Shown here: one piece after another, positions 12,143 to 22,570 of the stretch
Numbering within the stretch: position 1 is the first letter of the stretch
Layout: each line of letters opens with the position of its first letter
Made by a program: the position numbers and the translations under genes
The notes under the pieces: generated by a model
The model's input: only the letters and a program-made list of their open reading frames with translations
What the model was told of the DNA's origin: nothing
Database searches by the model: none
NCBI GenBank assembly: GCA_963698265.1
Contig: CAVOQC010000002.1
Coordinates: forward strand, 1 to 64,000
DNA: 64,000 nucleotides
Source of the DNA: FEB-7 sp963698265
GTDB taxonomy: Bacteria > Pseudomonadota > Gammaproteobacteria > Burkholderiales > Usitatibacteraceae
Direction of reading: 5' to 3'

Positions 12143-14806
12143 CTAGGCCAGCGCCCGACCCACCACTTCGGTGACATCGGCCGAAATCCCGCCTGCGGCC
12201 GGAATCGACTCGAGCGCGGCACGTGCGTGCGCCTGCCTGCCGGTATCGTATTTGCGCCAGCGGTCGAATGCGCGCGCCAGCCGGGAGGCGATCTGCGGGT
12301 TGATCCGGTCGAGTTCCACGATCCAGCCCGCAACCAGGCGGTATCCCGCGCCGTCGGCCGAATGGAAGTGCACGGGATTGTCGTTCGCGAACGCGTGCAT
12401 CACGGAGCGAGCGCGATTGGGATTGCGAAGATCGAAAGCCGGGTGCGCCAGGAGCCGCTCCACCCGGCCGATCGCGCCCGGCAACGTGGCGATGGCCTGC
12501 ACGCGGAACCACTTGTCGACCACGAGCGCCTCGTCCTTCCACTGCTCGAAAAACATCGCCAGCGCACGCTCCCGTTCGGCGCCCTCCGAATCGGCAAGAC
12601 AGGAGAGCGCGGCCATCGAATCGGTCATGCTCGTCGCCCGCCGGAACTCCAGGAATGTCAGGGCGCGTGCCGTGGAATCGTCGACTGCCATGAGGTAGGC
12701 GAGCGCGGCGTTGCGAAGCGCCCGGCGCCCGGCGGCCGCCGGAAGCGGCGAGTACGCGCCGGGCACGGTGAAGTGGCGGAACGCGCCCTCGAAACGCGTG
12801 CGGTAGCGGCGGGCCACCTCGAGTACGAGTCGCTTCCTGGCCGCGTGAATCGCGATCGGGTCGGCGACCGGCATCTGTTCGGCGAGCACGCCCTCGCCGG
12901 GCAGTTGCAGGCACTCTGCGGCGAACGCGGGATCGCGGGCGCCGTCGGTGAGGATGCGGCCGAGGGCCGCGACGAATGCCTGCGGCACCGTCATCTCGTG
13001 GCCTGCCCGGATAGCCTCGACGCCGGCGAGAATGATGCGCGCGGCGAGCACCTGCCCGGCCTCCCAGCGATTGAACGGATTGGCGTCATACGCCATCAGG
13101 TGCGTGAGATCCTCGTCGGCGAAGCCGTGGCGAAGCGTGACCGGGGCCGAGTGGCCGCGCAGGATCGACGGGACGGGCGGCTCGGCCACGTCGACGAAGA
13201 CTAGCCGGGTCTCCGCTTCGGTGATCGGGAAGACCCGCGTGATCTCGCCCGTCTTCGGATCCTGCGTCGCGAAGGCGGCTTCCTCGCCCTCGAGCCGCAA
13301 GGCCATGTCGTAGCCCTGGGGGTCCACGAGGCCGATCGCGACGGGCATGTGGAACGGAAGTTTTTCCGGCTGCCCGGGTGTCGGCGGGCAGGACTGCACG
13401 AGCGTCAGCGTGTAGGTCCGCTTCTCGGCGTCATATTCCCCCCGCGAGCCCAGCACCGGCGTTCCGGCCTGCGAGTACCAGCGCGCGAACTGGTCGAGGT
13501 CCTCGCCATTTGCGTCGGCCATTGCCGCCCGGAAGTCGTCGCAGGTGACGGCCTGTCCGTCGTGACGCTCGAAATAGAGATCCATTCCCCTTCGAAAGCC
13601 GTCGCGACCGAGCAAGGTCTGGTACATGCGCACCACCTCCGCGCCCTTCTCGTAGACGGTGGCGGTGTAGAAGTTGTTGATCTCTACGTAGGAGTCCGGG
13701 CGCACCGCGTGCGCCATCGGGCCCGCGTCCTCGGGGAACTGGTGCTCGCGCAGCTGCCGGACGTCCTGGATCCGCGAGACCGCGCGCGAGTACTCGTCGC
13801 ACCCGTACTCCTGGTCGCGGAAGACGGTGAGGCCTTCCTTGAGGGAGAGCTGGAACCAGTCCCGGCACGTGACGCGATTGCCGGTCCAGTTGTGGAAGTA
13901 CTCGTGCGCCACCACGCGGTCGATCCCCATGAAATCGGAGTCGGTCGCGGTATCGGCGCGGGCCAGGACGTACTTCGTATTGAAGATGTTGAGGCCCTTG
14001 TTCTCCATGGCCCCCATGTTGAAGTCGCCCACCGCCACGATCATGAAGCGGTCGAGATCGAGCTCGAGGCCGAAGCGCTCCTCGTCCCAGCGCATGGCCC
14101 GCTTCAGGCATTGCATCGCGAAGCCCGCCTGGTCGAGCTTTCCGGGTTCCACGTACACTTGGAGCAGCGCCCGCTTGCCGGACTTCGTCGCGAAGTGGTC
14201 CTCGAGCAGGTCGAGCTTGGCTGCGACCATCGCAAAGAGATAGCAGGGCTTCGGGAAGGGATCCTCCCACCGGGCCCAGTGGCGACCCTCCGCTTCCTCG
14301 CCGGACTCCATGAGATTTCCGTTGGAGAGCAGGTGGGGGAACGCCTCGCGCGACGCGTGCAGGGTCACCTCGTAGGTGGCCATCACGTCGGGGCGGTCGG
14401 GGAAGTAGGTGATCGTGCGAAAGCCCTCGGCCTCGCATTGCGTGAACAGGCCGTCCTTCGAGGCGTAAAGACCTTCGAGACGCGAATTGCGCCAGGGGTC
14501 GAAGCGAACCACGGTCTGGAACCGGAAGGCGTCCGGAACATCCCGCACCGAAAGTCTCTCGCCGGTGAGGTCGTACCGCGAGCGGTCCAGCGGAATGCCG
14601 TCCACCGCCGCCGAAACGAGCTCCAGGTGCTCTCCATCGAGAACCAGCGGGCCGCCGGGGCCGTCCGGGTTTCGGCGGATGCCGAGCGTGGCTCGTACCG
14701 TGGCCCACGGCTGGGCGATGTCCACGTCGAGTTCCACGGTGTCGACGAGGTAGGCAGGGGGCGCGTAATCCCGAAGGCGGATCGCGCGATCTACGGGATC
14801 GCGCAT
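12143..14806 (-). CDS. pepN: Aminopeptidase N (M1 family)
   Basis: An 887-residue zinc aminopeptidase that removes N-terminal residues from peptides in the cytoplasm. The substrate motif GAMEN is at about 265-269. The zinc site is HEYFH (301-305) with the third ligand Glu at 324 (LKEG). Length and spacing match E. coli PepN (870 residues). The ATG at 14806 has GAGG 6 nt upstream and is preferred over TTG 14830. It lies 35 nt downstream of rhlE and may be cotranscribed with it. Confidence 0.95.
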   Translation of the reverse strand: MRDPVDRAIRLRDYAPPAYLVDTVELDVDIAQPWATVRATLGIRRNPDGPGGPLVLDGEHLELVSAAVDGIPLDRSRYDLTGERLSVRDVPDAFRFQTVVRFDPWRNSRLEGLYASKDGLFTQCEAEGFRTITYFPDRPDVMATYEVTLHASREAFPHLLSNGNLMESGEEAEGRHWARWEDPFPKPCYLFAMVAAKLDLLEDHFATKSGKRALLQVYVEPGKLDQAGFAMQCLKRAMRWDEERFGLELDLDRFMIVAVGDFNMGAMENKGLNIFNTKYVLARADTATDSDFMGIDRVVAHEYFHNWTGNRVTCRDWFQLSLKEGLTVFRDQEYGCDEYSRAVSRIQDVRQLREHQFPEDAGPMAHAVRPDSYVEINNFYTATVYEKGAEVVRMYQTLLGRDGFRRGMDLYFERHDGQAVTCDDFRAAMADANGEDLDQFARWYSQAGTPVLGSRGEYDAEKRTYTLTLVQSCPPTPGQPEKLPFHMPVAIGLVDPQGYDMALRLEGEEAAFATQDPKTGEITRVFPITEAETRLVFVDVAEPPVPSILRGHSAPVTLRHGFADEDLTHLMAYDANPFNRWEAGQVLAARIILAGVEAIRAGHEMTVPQAFVAALGRILTDGARDPAFAAECLQLPGEGVLAEQMPVADPIAIHAARKRLVLEVARRYRTRFEGAFRHFTVPGAYSPLPAAAGRRALRNAALAYLMAVDDSTARALTFLEFRRATSMTDSMAALSCLADSEGAERERALAMFFEQWKDEALVVDKWFRVQAIATLPGAIGRVERLLAHPAFDLRNPNRARSVMHAFANDNPVHFHSADGAGYRLVAGWIVELDRINPQIASRLARAFDRWRKYDTGRQAHARAALESIPAAGGISADVTEVVGRALA

Positions 14807-14841
14807 GGCGGCCTCAGGCAAGGTGGGCAAGGCGCAGGGAC

Positions 14842-16398
14842 TCAGGGGCCCTTGCGCCGGAACAGCGCCGGAATGGCGTGTGTCGCGCGCTTTCGGACCG
14901 GAGCCTCGTCGGGCTGCTCGATCGTGTTCGCAGCGGGCGAGGGCTCGTAGGGCTTGGAGAAGTCCATCTCCCCCGGGGCCGGCTTCTGCGGGGGCCTGGG
15001 CGCGGGCGCCGGCCTTTGCCTGGGAGCGCTTTCCTGGGCGCGTTCCTGGGTGCGTTCCTGGGCGCGTTCCTGGGTGTGTTCCTGAGTGCGTTCCTGAGTG
15101 CGTTCCTGGGTGCGTTCCGGCGCGCGTTCCACGGGGCGCCTTTCCTCACGCGCCGGCTTGCGGTCGCGCTGTTGCCCGCCCCTTCGTTCGCCACCGCGGC
15201 CTCGGCCGCGCTCGCGCGTTTCGCCTTCGTCATGCCCGGCAGCGGATCGCGATCCATCGAATCCGACGACCGGCTTCACCTCGATCTTCTTCTTGATGAG
15301 CGATTCGATCGCGGCGAAGAGCGGCCGGTCCTCGGCGCAGACGAGCGAGATCGCCTCGCCTTCCATGCCGGCGCGCCCCGTGCGACCGATGCGGTGCACG
15401 TAGTCTTCCGGAACGTGGGGAATGTCGAAATTCACGACGTGGGGCAGTGCCTCGATGTCCAGGCCCCGGGCCGCGATGTCCGTGGCGACGAGCACGCGTA
15501 CCTTGTTCGCCTTGAAGCTCTCGAGCGCCTCGATGCGCGCGTTCTGGCTCTTGTTGCCGTGGATCGCCACGGCGTTGATGCCGTCGCGCTCGAGCTGGTA
15601 GGCGAGGCGGTTGGCGCCGTGCTTGGTCTTGCAGAAGACGAGCACCTGTTCCCAGTTGTGCGTCTTCACCAGGTGCGCGAGAAGCTCCCGCTTGTGCTTT
15701 GAATCGATGAAGTGCGCCCATTGCGTCACCAGCTCCGCCGGCGTGTTGCGGCGCGCCACTTCCACCGTGGCAGGGTCGCGCAGGAACTGCGCGGAGAGCT
15801 TGCGGATCTCCTCGGAAAACGTCGCCGAGAAGAGCAGCGTCTGCCGCGATCCCGGGATCATGTTGAGGATGCGCTTGATGTCGGGGATGAAGCCCATGTC
15901 CAGCATGCGGTCGGCCTCGTCCAGGATGAGCACCTGGACGGAGCGAAGGTCCACGGCCTTCTGGCCGGTGAGGTCCAGCAGCCGCCCCGGCGTGGCGACG
16001 AGGATCTCGACGCCCTTCCTGAGTTCCGCGATCTGGGGGTTGATGTTCACGCCGCCATAGACCACGAAGGGCTTCAGCGCGATGTGCTTTCCGTAGGTCT
16101 TCACGCTCTCGTAGACCTGGATCGCGAGTTCCCGCGTGGGGGTGAGGATGAGGCAGCGAACCGGGTGCAGCGCCGGCGAGAAGCTCTTGCTCGCATAGGG
16201 CGCCAGCCGCTGCAGCAGGGGCAGCGTGAAGCCGGCGGTCTTGCCCGTGCCCGTCTGGGCGGCGCCGAGCAGGTCGCGCCCGGAGAGCACCACGGGGATG
16301 GCCTGGGCCTGGATGGGGGTGGGTTCGGTATAGCCTTGCTCCGCGATGGCGCGAAGCAGCTCGGGCAAGAGCCCGAGACTCTCGAAGGTCTGGCTGAT
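14842..16398 (-). CDS. rhlE: DEAD-box RNA helicase, RhlE type, with an apparent AUC start
   Basis: About 518 residues. Motifs in order: Q motif (PTPIQ), Walker A AQTGTGKT, PTRELA, TPGRL, DEAD, SAT, ARGLD, HRIGRTGR. The C-terminal tail is basic and Gln/Glu/Arg-rich, with a 4-residue (T/A)QER repeat. The usual annotated start would be TTG at 16368, but that deletes the conserved aromatic of the Q motif (FESLGL). In frame, AGGAG at 16409-16405 stands 6 nt before ATC at 16398, which would begin (M)SQTFESLGL as in other RhlE proteins. No in-frame ATG, GTG or TTG lies nearby upstream. Confidence 0.9.
   Translation of the reverse strand: MSQTFESLGLLPELLRAIAEQGYTEPTPIQAQAIPVVLSGRDLLGAAQTGTGKTAGFTLPLLQRLAPYASKSFSPALHPVRCLILTPTRELAIQVYESVKTYGKHIALKPFVVYGGVNINPQIAELRKGVEILVATPGRLLDLTGQKAVDLRSVQVLILDEADRMLDMGFIPDIKRILNMIPGSRQTLLFSATFSEEIRKLSAQFLRDPATVEVARRNTPAELVTQWAHFIDSKHKRELLAHLVKTHNWEQVLVFCKTKHGANRLAYQLERDGINAVAIHGNKSQNARIEALESFKANKVRVLVATDIAARGLDIEALPHVVNFDIPHVPEDYVHRIGRTGRAGMEGEAISLVCAEDRPLFAAIESLIKKKIEVKPVVGFDGSRSAAGHDEGETRERGRGRGGERRGGQQRDRKPAREERRPVERAPERTQERTQERTQEHTQERAQERTQERAQESAPRQRPAPAPRPPQKPAPGEMDFSKPYEPSPAANTIEQPDEAPVRKRATHAIPALFRRKGP
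15028..15123. repeat. Eight 12-bp tandem repeats inside rhlE
   Basis: Units of GCGTTCCTGGGT (plus strand) vary by one or two bases and encode the (T/A)QER tetrapeptide array of the helicase tail. The period is a multiple of three, so copy-number change would keep frame. Confidence 0.85.
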
Positions 16399-16633
16399 GG
16401 TGTTCTCCTGAAGGATCGGCCTGGAGGGGCATTGCGCCCCTGACCGGTTCAGGCAGATGAAACTTGAATCTTCGGGAATCCGCGCCTGGTGGGCTGGCGG
16501 AAGGGCTGAAAGCGCTAACCGGTTGAAGCGCTTCGGAAACCTTGGGTTCGCATTGTACGCGAAAAACCGGCCCCGTACCCGGCGCGGGCGCCCCGCAGGC
16601 CCGGAAACCCCGGCAAAAGCCCCGAAAACCGGG

Positions 16634-17314
16634 TCAGTAGGCCCTTACACCAAAAAGCCAGGGGTGAGCCACCAGGACCACCGCAAAGAGCCCCAGGCCG
16701 GCGAAAACGCGCTTCCAGCCGATCTCGGCGAACACGAAGCGGTTGCGGCCCTCCACGATGGCCGTGAACGGGACATTGGAGGTGACCTCGGCAAAGCGGC
16801 GCCAGTCCTCCCCGAGTGCGTCTGACTTGCGGGCGTCGATGAGTTTCGTGCCCGCCAGCGCCAGTGCCAGGAAGCTGCCGAAAAACAGCAGCGAGGCGGT
16901 ATCGCCCCGGGCCGCGGCGTGGACCGCCGCCCACAACGCGATGCCCCACATAACCGGGTGGCGCGTCACGCGCAGGATGCCGCGCGCGGGCTCCTCGGAC
17001 CGCAGCGCCTGCGACTGGCCCACGGCCGAGGGGTTCCTCGACATGACGCCGGCCGCGACGAGGATGAGCGAGAAGGGCATCACCACCAGCGGCCAGAGGC
17101 CCACGCCCGGCACCTGCCACAGCGGCAGGGTCGGCGCCCTCAGGTACGCCCAGGCCATCCAGCCGATGGTCAGGAACGAGACGGCCGCGTAGGCGCCGAG
17201 GTACGCCCGCTCGCCGATGGCCTCCACGAGCGAGCGCCGCAGCGGCGTGCTGGTGACGAAGTGCGTGGCGAGAAAGACGAGGCAGGCGAGGGCAAGGTGG
17301 GCGATGGGGTCCAT
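16634..17314 (-). CDS. NnrU family integral membrane protein
   Basis: A 226-residue membrane protein with about five to six hydrophobic segments. It carries the family hallmarks SRNPSAVGQ and RHPVMWGIALW. NnrU proteins occur near denitrification genes and resemble isoprenylcysteine methyltransferases; no such genes are nearby, so function stays open. It begins 12 nt after the stop of the upstream peptide-binding protein gene and could be cotranscribed with it. Confidence 0.88.
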   Translation of the reverse strand: MDPIAHLALACLVFLATHFVTSTPLRRSLVEAIGERAYLGAYAAVSFLTIGWMAWAYLRAPTLPLWQVPGVGLWPLVVMPFSLILVAAGVMSRNPSAVGQSQALRSEEPARGILRVTRHPVMWGIALWAAVHAAARGDTASLLFFGSFLALALAGTKLIDARKSDALGEDWRRFAEVTSNVPFTAIVEGRNRFVFAEIGWKRVFAGLGLFAVVLVAHPWLFGVRAY

Positions 17315-17326
17315 CGGGGCTCCGGG

Positions 17327-19140
17327 TCAGTCCTGGTTCGGTGGGCGCTTCGAGAGGTCGATGTCGATGTACTTCCAGAAGTTGTTGCTCTGCACGGCCG
17401 GGCGGCGGAAGCCGATCACCCACGGATACCACATGTCCGTGAGGATGCGGTGCGTGTTCACCTTCCAGGGCGCGTAGGCCACCATCAGCTTCGTCATCTC
17501 CTGGTAGAGCTTCGTGCGCTCGGGGCTGTCGGGCGTCACGCGCGCTCGCTCGTAGAGGCGGTCGTAGGCGTCGAGCCGGAACCGGGCCCGGTTTCCCTTG
17601 AAGCCCGAGTTCGGCCCGTACAGCACGGAGAGCCAGGTGTCCGCGTCGGGCGAGGACGCGGCGCCGCCCAGTTGCCAGATCATCAGCTTGCCGGCGTTGG
17701 ATTCCTTGAGGAGGTCCGGCCACTTCGCCTTCCGGAACGTGATCTTCAGGCCCACGTCGTCCATGCTGCGCTTCCACAGCTCGTCGATCTGCTGGTCGCG
17801 GGCGCTGGGCGTGGAGGCGAACTCGAGCACCAGGGGGCCGCCGTCGGGCAACTCCCGGTAGCCGTCGCCGTTCCTGTCCACGTAGCCGAACATGTCGAGC
17901 AGCGCCCGCGCCTTGGGGACGCTGTACTCGTTGGCGGTCGTGCGGAAGTCCGGGTCGTAGCCCGCCACGCCGGGGCTGTAGGGCGTGTGGGCGGGAATCG
18001 CCTGACCCTTGCGGATGATGGCGATCTCGTCCTTCGTGTTGTAGGCGAGGGACACCGCGCGGCGCAGCGCAACCTTCTCCGGCGTGTAGCCGCCGACCAG
18101 CGGATCCTCCATGTTGAAGTAGGCGAAGGTCAGGTCGAGGCCCGGCACCTGCGCCATGTGGATGCCGCGCTTGCGCAGGTTGGGCGCGAGCCGGTTGTTG
18201 GGGAAGGCCATGTTCGCGAACTCGCTCGAGACCTCGAAGGCGAGGTCGTGCTCCTCGTTCAGGAAGGCGAGCCAGCGCGGCTGGGCTTCCTCGATGACGT
18301 AGACCTCGATCTTTCCGACCTGCGGCAGCCGCTTGCCCTTCTGGGTCGCGAGGATGGCCTCGCCTTCGGTGTCGCCCGGCCGCGGCTCGCCGTCGAAGTA
18401 CTCCTCGCGGAAGTTCGGGTTGGGCTCGAAGACGAGCTTGGAGGAGCGCTTCCAGAACGCCAGCCGAAACGCGCCCGTGCCCACCGGGTGGGATCCCACG
18501 TCGTCGCCGTAGCGCTCCACCACCTCGCGCGCGACCGCGCAGGAGACGCGGCAGTCGGCCAGGTTGTAGATGAAGACGTAGAAGGGCTGTGTGAGCTTGA
18601 TCTGGAAGGTGTAGCGGTCCAGCGTGCGCAGGCCCTCGATGGGCGCGTCGTAGTCGAAGCGGTTGGCCTTGCGCGCCTTCGCGAGCGCCTCGTCGCTGCC
18701 CACGATGATGCCCTCGATCTCGGCCAGCAGCGGCGCGGCGAGCTTCGGGTCCATCAGGCGCTTGATGGTGTAGACGTAGTCCTCGGCGACCAGCTCGCGC
18801 TTCTTCCCTCCGAAGGCGGGGTCGTCCGCGAAGAAGATGCCGGGCTTCACGCGCAGCGTGTAGGTGAGGCCGTCGGCGCTGATCTCCGGCAGCGCCACGA
18901 GGGTGTTGGGCTTGAGTTTCAGCGGGCGCGCGAGGTAGTCGTACTTGAGGGGCGCGTCGAACATGCTCGAGTTCAGGATGTTCGAGTAGAGGTCGCTGAT
19001 GCGCTGCGGGTCGAGGGAGGTCTCGGCGACGGGAAAGGCGTAGCGGAAGACCTTCGCGGGGTCGGCGGCGGTGGCCGAGTCGACCGGGACAAGAAGGGCG
19101 GCGGCGGTGCGATGGTGGGCAGGATTCGGACAAGGCGCAT
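17327..19140 (-). CDS. Family 5 extracellular solute-binding protein (oligopeptide type), frameshifted in the signal peptide
   Basis: The open frame from ATG 18964 codes 545 residues of an SBP family 5 (OppA/DppA-like) protein: LTYTLR-KPGI, DYVYTIKRLMD, HPVGTGAFRL, a long peptide-binding domain, and a tail near FWKYIDIDLSK. It binds peptides outside the membrane for an ABC importer; no permease or ATPase genes are adjacent. The same frame continues upstream without a start (VFRYAFPVAETSLDPQ) back to a signal-peptide-like stretch. ATG 19140 (MRLVRILPTIA) is out of frame. One lost G after GCA near 19110 would restore a perfect signal peptide ending DSATA-ADPAK. Confidence 0.85.
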
Positions 19141-19272
19141 ACGCCCATTATCTCGCGGAACGGGAATCGTTTCCGGCTCCGCGCGCCACGTGATCGAGCG
19201 GGGGATCTCCCGCCAGCCTTACAGGTGCTTACATTTGATCGCAAAACCGAATTGCGGCGACTATTGTCCATC

Positions 19273-19300
19273 ATGGGACGGAAGTTCCTTGCAGTCCCAT
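19273..19300. repeat. Inverted repeat upstream of the nodT fragment
   Basis: ATGGGAC at 19273-19279 and GTCCCAT at 19294-19300 are perfect inverted arms with a 14-nt spacer. It lies 37 nt before the nodT-like start, between divergent genes, so it could be an operator. Confidence 0.4.
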
Positions 19301-19336
19301 TGAATCCCAATGAATTCCATTCCACCCTCCGATGGC

Positions 19337-20031
19337 ATGCGCCGCGCGCTGGTGTTGGCCTTCGCCGTGCTCCTGTCGGCTTGCGCCAGTGTCGCTCCGC
19401 CCGCGAGCCCAGATTTGCTCGACAGCCCGGTGCCATCGGCCTGGACCGCCGATCGCACGACGTTGGGCGATGCAAGCCCCGCGGCCCTCGCCACCTGGTG
19501 GCAGCGCTTCGACGACCCCGTTCTCACGGCGCTGGTCACGAAGGCCCTGCAGGCAAACACCGGCGTGAAAACCGCGCAGGCCGCGCTGCGCCAGGCGCGC
19601 GCGCTGGCCGACGTGCAACGGGCCGGGCTCGGCCCCGCACTCGACCTCTCGGGTTCGGCGCAACGCAGCAAGTCGGGCAACAGCGACGCGAGCAACATCT
19701 TCCGGGCCGGCTTCGACGCGAGTTGGGAGCCCGACATCTTCGGCGGCAACCGCAGCGCGCTCGAAGCCAGCGAGGCCGACGCCCTGGCCTCGGCGGCGAG
19801 CCTCGCCAGCGTTCAGGTGTCGCTCGCGGCCGAAGTGGCGGCGAGCGTCATCGAGCTGCGGGGCCTGCAGACCCGGCTCGCCATCGCGCAGCGCAACCTC
19901 GCCAGCCAGCAGGAGACCCTGCAGATCACCCGCTGGCGCGCGCAGGCCGGCCTGGTGTCGTCGCTCGATGTCGCGCAGGCCGTCGCCTCCAGCGAGCAGA
20001 CGGCGGCGCAGGTGCCGGCGCGGCCGCTTGC

Positions 20032-20035
<4 letters not shown>
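19337..20035 (+). pseudogene. NodT-family outer-membrane efflux lipoprotein, 5' fragment
   Basis: The ATG at 19337 gives a lipoprotein signal (RRALVLAFAVLLSAC) and then the N-terminal half of a TolC/NodT-type RND or ABC efflux outer-membrane factor (WWQRFDDPVL, ALRQARA, TWEPDIFGG-like segment, SLDVAQA). About 230 residues remain of a usual 450-500. The sequence breaks off after SSEQTAAQ and joins MacB-coding DNA. The 4-nt stop/ATG overlap at 20032-20035 is accidental, because that ATG is an internal MacB codon. Confidence 0.8.
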
Positions 20036-20784
<749 letters not shown>

Positions 20785-20826
20785 GGCGGGGCGCCGGCCA
20801 CCGGGATCGCCAGGTCGTGCGCAGGC

Positions 20827-21249
20827 TCATGCGACATGTCCGCCACTCCGGCTGACCTCGATGCCACCGCGATACGCCAGCACCCAGGCAAGGAACGCGG
20901 CCGCGGTCAGGTCGTACGCCGCGCAGAACCCCGGCCAGACCGCCGGCACGCCCGTGTTGTGAACGAGGTCGTGGTGGAAGAAGTCCATGACACCATGTCC
21001 CGCCAGTGCCACGACGACGAGCCACAGGTTGCGCTTGAACCCGGCCACGGCGAAAGCCACGAACACCGCCGCGATGGCGATCTCGGACAGCAGCACGTCG
21101 CGGCCGCCATCGATCACGGCGAACAGCACGTAGTAGGTGGCCACGACGATGACGACGGTGGGGTAGAACGCGCGGTCGCGGTCCATTCCCAGCCAGGCGG
21201 TGCCGACGCCGACGAACAACGCGAGAGCAGTGCCTACGATGAGTTCCAT
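20827..21249 (-). CDS. Small integral membrane protein of unknown function
   Basis: A 140-residue protein beginning MELIVGTALALFVGVG. The ATG at 21249 has AGAGGA 10 nt upstream; longer readings of the frame lack support. Four to five hydrophobic helices are evident, with a conserved-looking HGVMDFFHHDLVHN loop whose five His and two Asp could bind metal or haem. I do not recognise the family firmly. It is 58 nt downstream of the DUF3703 gene on the same strand and probably cotranscribed. Confidence 0.7.
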   Translation of the reverse strand: MELIVGTALALFVGVGTAWLGMDRDRAFYPTVVIVVATYYVLFAVIDGGRDVLLSEIAIAAVFVAFAVAGFKRNLWLVVVALAGHGVMDFFHHDLVHNTGVPAVWPGFCAAYDLTAAAFLAWVLAYRGGIEVSRSGGHVA

Positions 21250-21307
21250 GTCTTGATTTCCTCTTGAGTTAAGTGAAGTAGGGAGTCGGTGGCAGGGCAG
21301 CGCGAAT

Positions 21308-21631
21308 CTACGAGACGAGGTGCCGCAAGTCCTCGGGCACCGGCATCGGCTTAAGGGCACTGACACGAGCCCGTCCGGTGTTGCCGCGCGGGACCCACAG
21401 CCGCGAGAACAGCACCGAGGCGAGCATCCGCGGAACCTGGCCGATGACCTCGCGGCAATCGCGCCGGCGCATCCCCGCCACCAGCATCAGCCCGTGTACG
21501 TAGGTGTGGCGGAACGTCATCCGCTGCGACAGGATGTGCGCCCGTTCGAGGTGGGCGAAGCAGGCGTCGTAGTCGCGGCGCTGCATTGCGTGGCGGGCCA
21601 GCGAGACTTCCTTTTCATACGCTTCGAGCAC
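21308..21631 (-). CDS. DUF3703 family protein
   Basis: About 107 residues. The start is taken as GTG 21631 because GGAGG lies 8 nt upstream and the family begins here (LEAYEKEVSLARHAM). Family features include FAHLERAHILSQR, MRRRDCREVIGQ and the C-terminal GNTGRARVSALKPMPVPEDL. A small soluble protein of unknown function. It is divergent from the DUF2938 gene, across an intergenic region with paired operator-like dyads. Confidence 0.75.
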   Translation of the reverse strand: MLEAYEKEVSLARHAMQRRDYDACFAHLERAHILSQRMTFRHTYVHGLMLVAGMRRRDCREVIGQVPRMLASVLFSRLWVPRGNTGRARVSALKPMPVPEDLRHLVS

Positions 21632-21758
21632 GATTCGGTCCTCCGGGTCTGCGAAGGCGACATGCCTTCGCTGGAGTGGACTTTCGCAGGGGATGCCGCC
21701 GGACGATAGCGAGCTGCGATCAGCCGTCGGATTCCGTCCCGCAAGGGTTCGCCGCCGC

Positions 21759-21837
21759 GACCGAACGGTCGGAGGCTTGACCGGCTGCCATTTCCGCCGG
21801 AGCAACCATTCGGCGACGCCCTGGCAACCGTTCGGTC
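21759..21837. promoter_or_regulatory. Two operator-like dyads between divergent DUF3703 and DUF2938 genes
   Basis: GACCGAACGGTC (21759-21770) and AACCGTTCGGTC (21826-21837) share the dyad ACCG-NN-CGGT and are reverse complements over 10 bp, centred 67 bp apart. The 332-nt gap (21632-21963) holds nothing else that I recognise. Paired dyads in a divergent promoter region suit a dimeric repressor such as a TetR- or MarR-family protein; none is encoded nearby. Confidence 0.45.
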
Positions 21838-21963
21838 GGCAAGCGGGACCGCTCCGGCACCCGTGAAAACCGCCCGTCGCTTATGCCTGTCGAGGCGCTG
21901 TTGCCGCCCGGATAGTCCGTGGATCGAACAACCCCGAAACCCCCCATCCCACGGAGGCAGCAG

Positions 21964-22455
21964 ATGAACACGTTTGTCCTGGCATTCCTCGGCGGCATCG
22001 TCGGCGCCGTACTCATGGACGTCACCGAATCGGTCGCGGCCCGGGCCGGCATCTCGAGCGGCGTCAACGTCGCCCTGGTCGGCCGCTGGTTCCTCGGATT
22101 GATCCAGGGGCGGTTTGCCCATGCCGACATCCTCGACTCCCCGCCCCAACCCTGTGAGGTCCGCGCAGGCTGGGTATTCCACATCTTGGTCGGCGGCGGC
22201 GGGGTGGCGCTCCTCTACGCGGCCGCACTTCAGTTCGCTGGCCCCTTGCCGGCCCCCAACCTCCTCCTTGGCGGGGTGCTCTTCGGCCTGGCCACCTCGG
22301 TGCTTCCCTGGTTCATCCTCCTGCCCTCCTTCGGCTGGGGTTGCTTCGGGCGGCGCGGACCGCAGGGCTCGAATGCGCTGCTGGCGAGCCCGCTTTCCCA
22401 CATCCCCTACGGTTTCGGCGTCGGTGCCGTCATCGCGGCGGGGTCGGCTTTCTAG
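21964..22455 (+). CDS. DUF2938 family membrane protein
   Basis: A 163-residue integral membrane protein with about four helices, starting MNTFVLAFLGGIVGAVLMDVTES. The ATG at 21964 has GGAGG 7 nt upstream. Family features: glycine-rich first helix, GRWFLGL, and the C-terminal LPSFGWGCFGRRGP with SPLSHIPYGFG. Function unknown. It stands 88 nt before the LytS-type kinase gene. Confidence 0.8.
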   Translation: MNTFVLAFLGGIVGAVLMDVTESVAARAGISSGVNVALVGRWFLGLIQGRFAHADILDSPPQPCEVRAGWVFHILVGGGGVALLYAAALQFAGPLPAPNLLLGGVLFGLATSVLPWFILLPSFGWGCFGRRGPQGSNALLASPLSHIPYGFGVGAVIAAGSAF

Positions 22456-22570
22456 CGGGCCCGCCCCACCACCCCTTGGCGGCCGGCGATCCTGGCTCTA
22501 GAGTGGCGCCGTTTCCATCCCGCTCCGGCGCACCGCACCCGCCATGTCTCCACCGACAACCCGAACAGCC

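Noticed and set aside
16919..19303. A 794-codon plus-strand ORF over the nnrU and peptide-binding genes
   Set aside because: No domain-like sequence; it mirrors codon bias of the real minus-strand genes.
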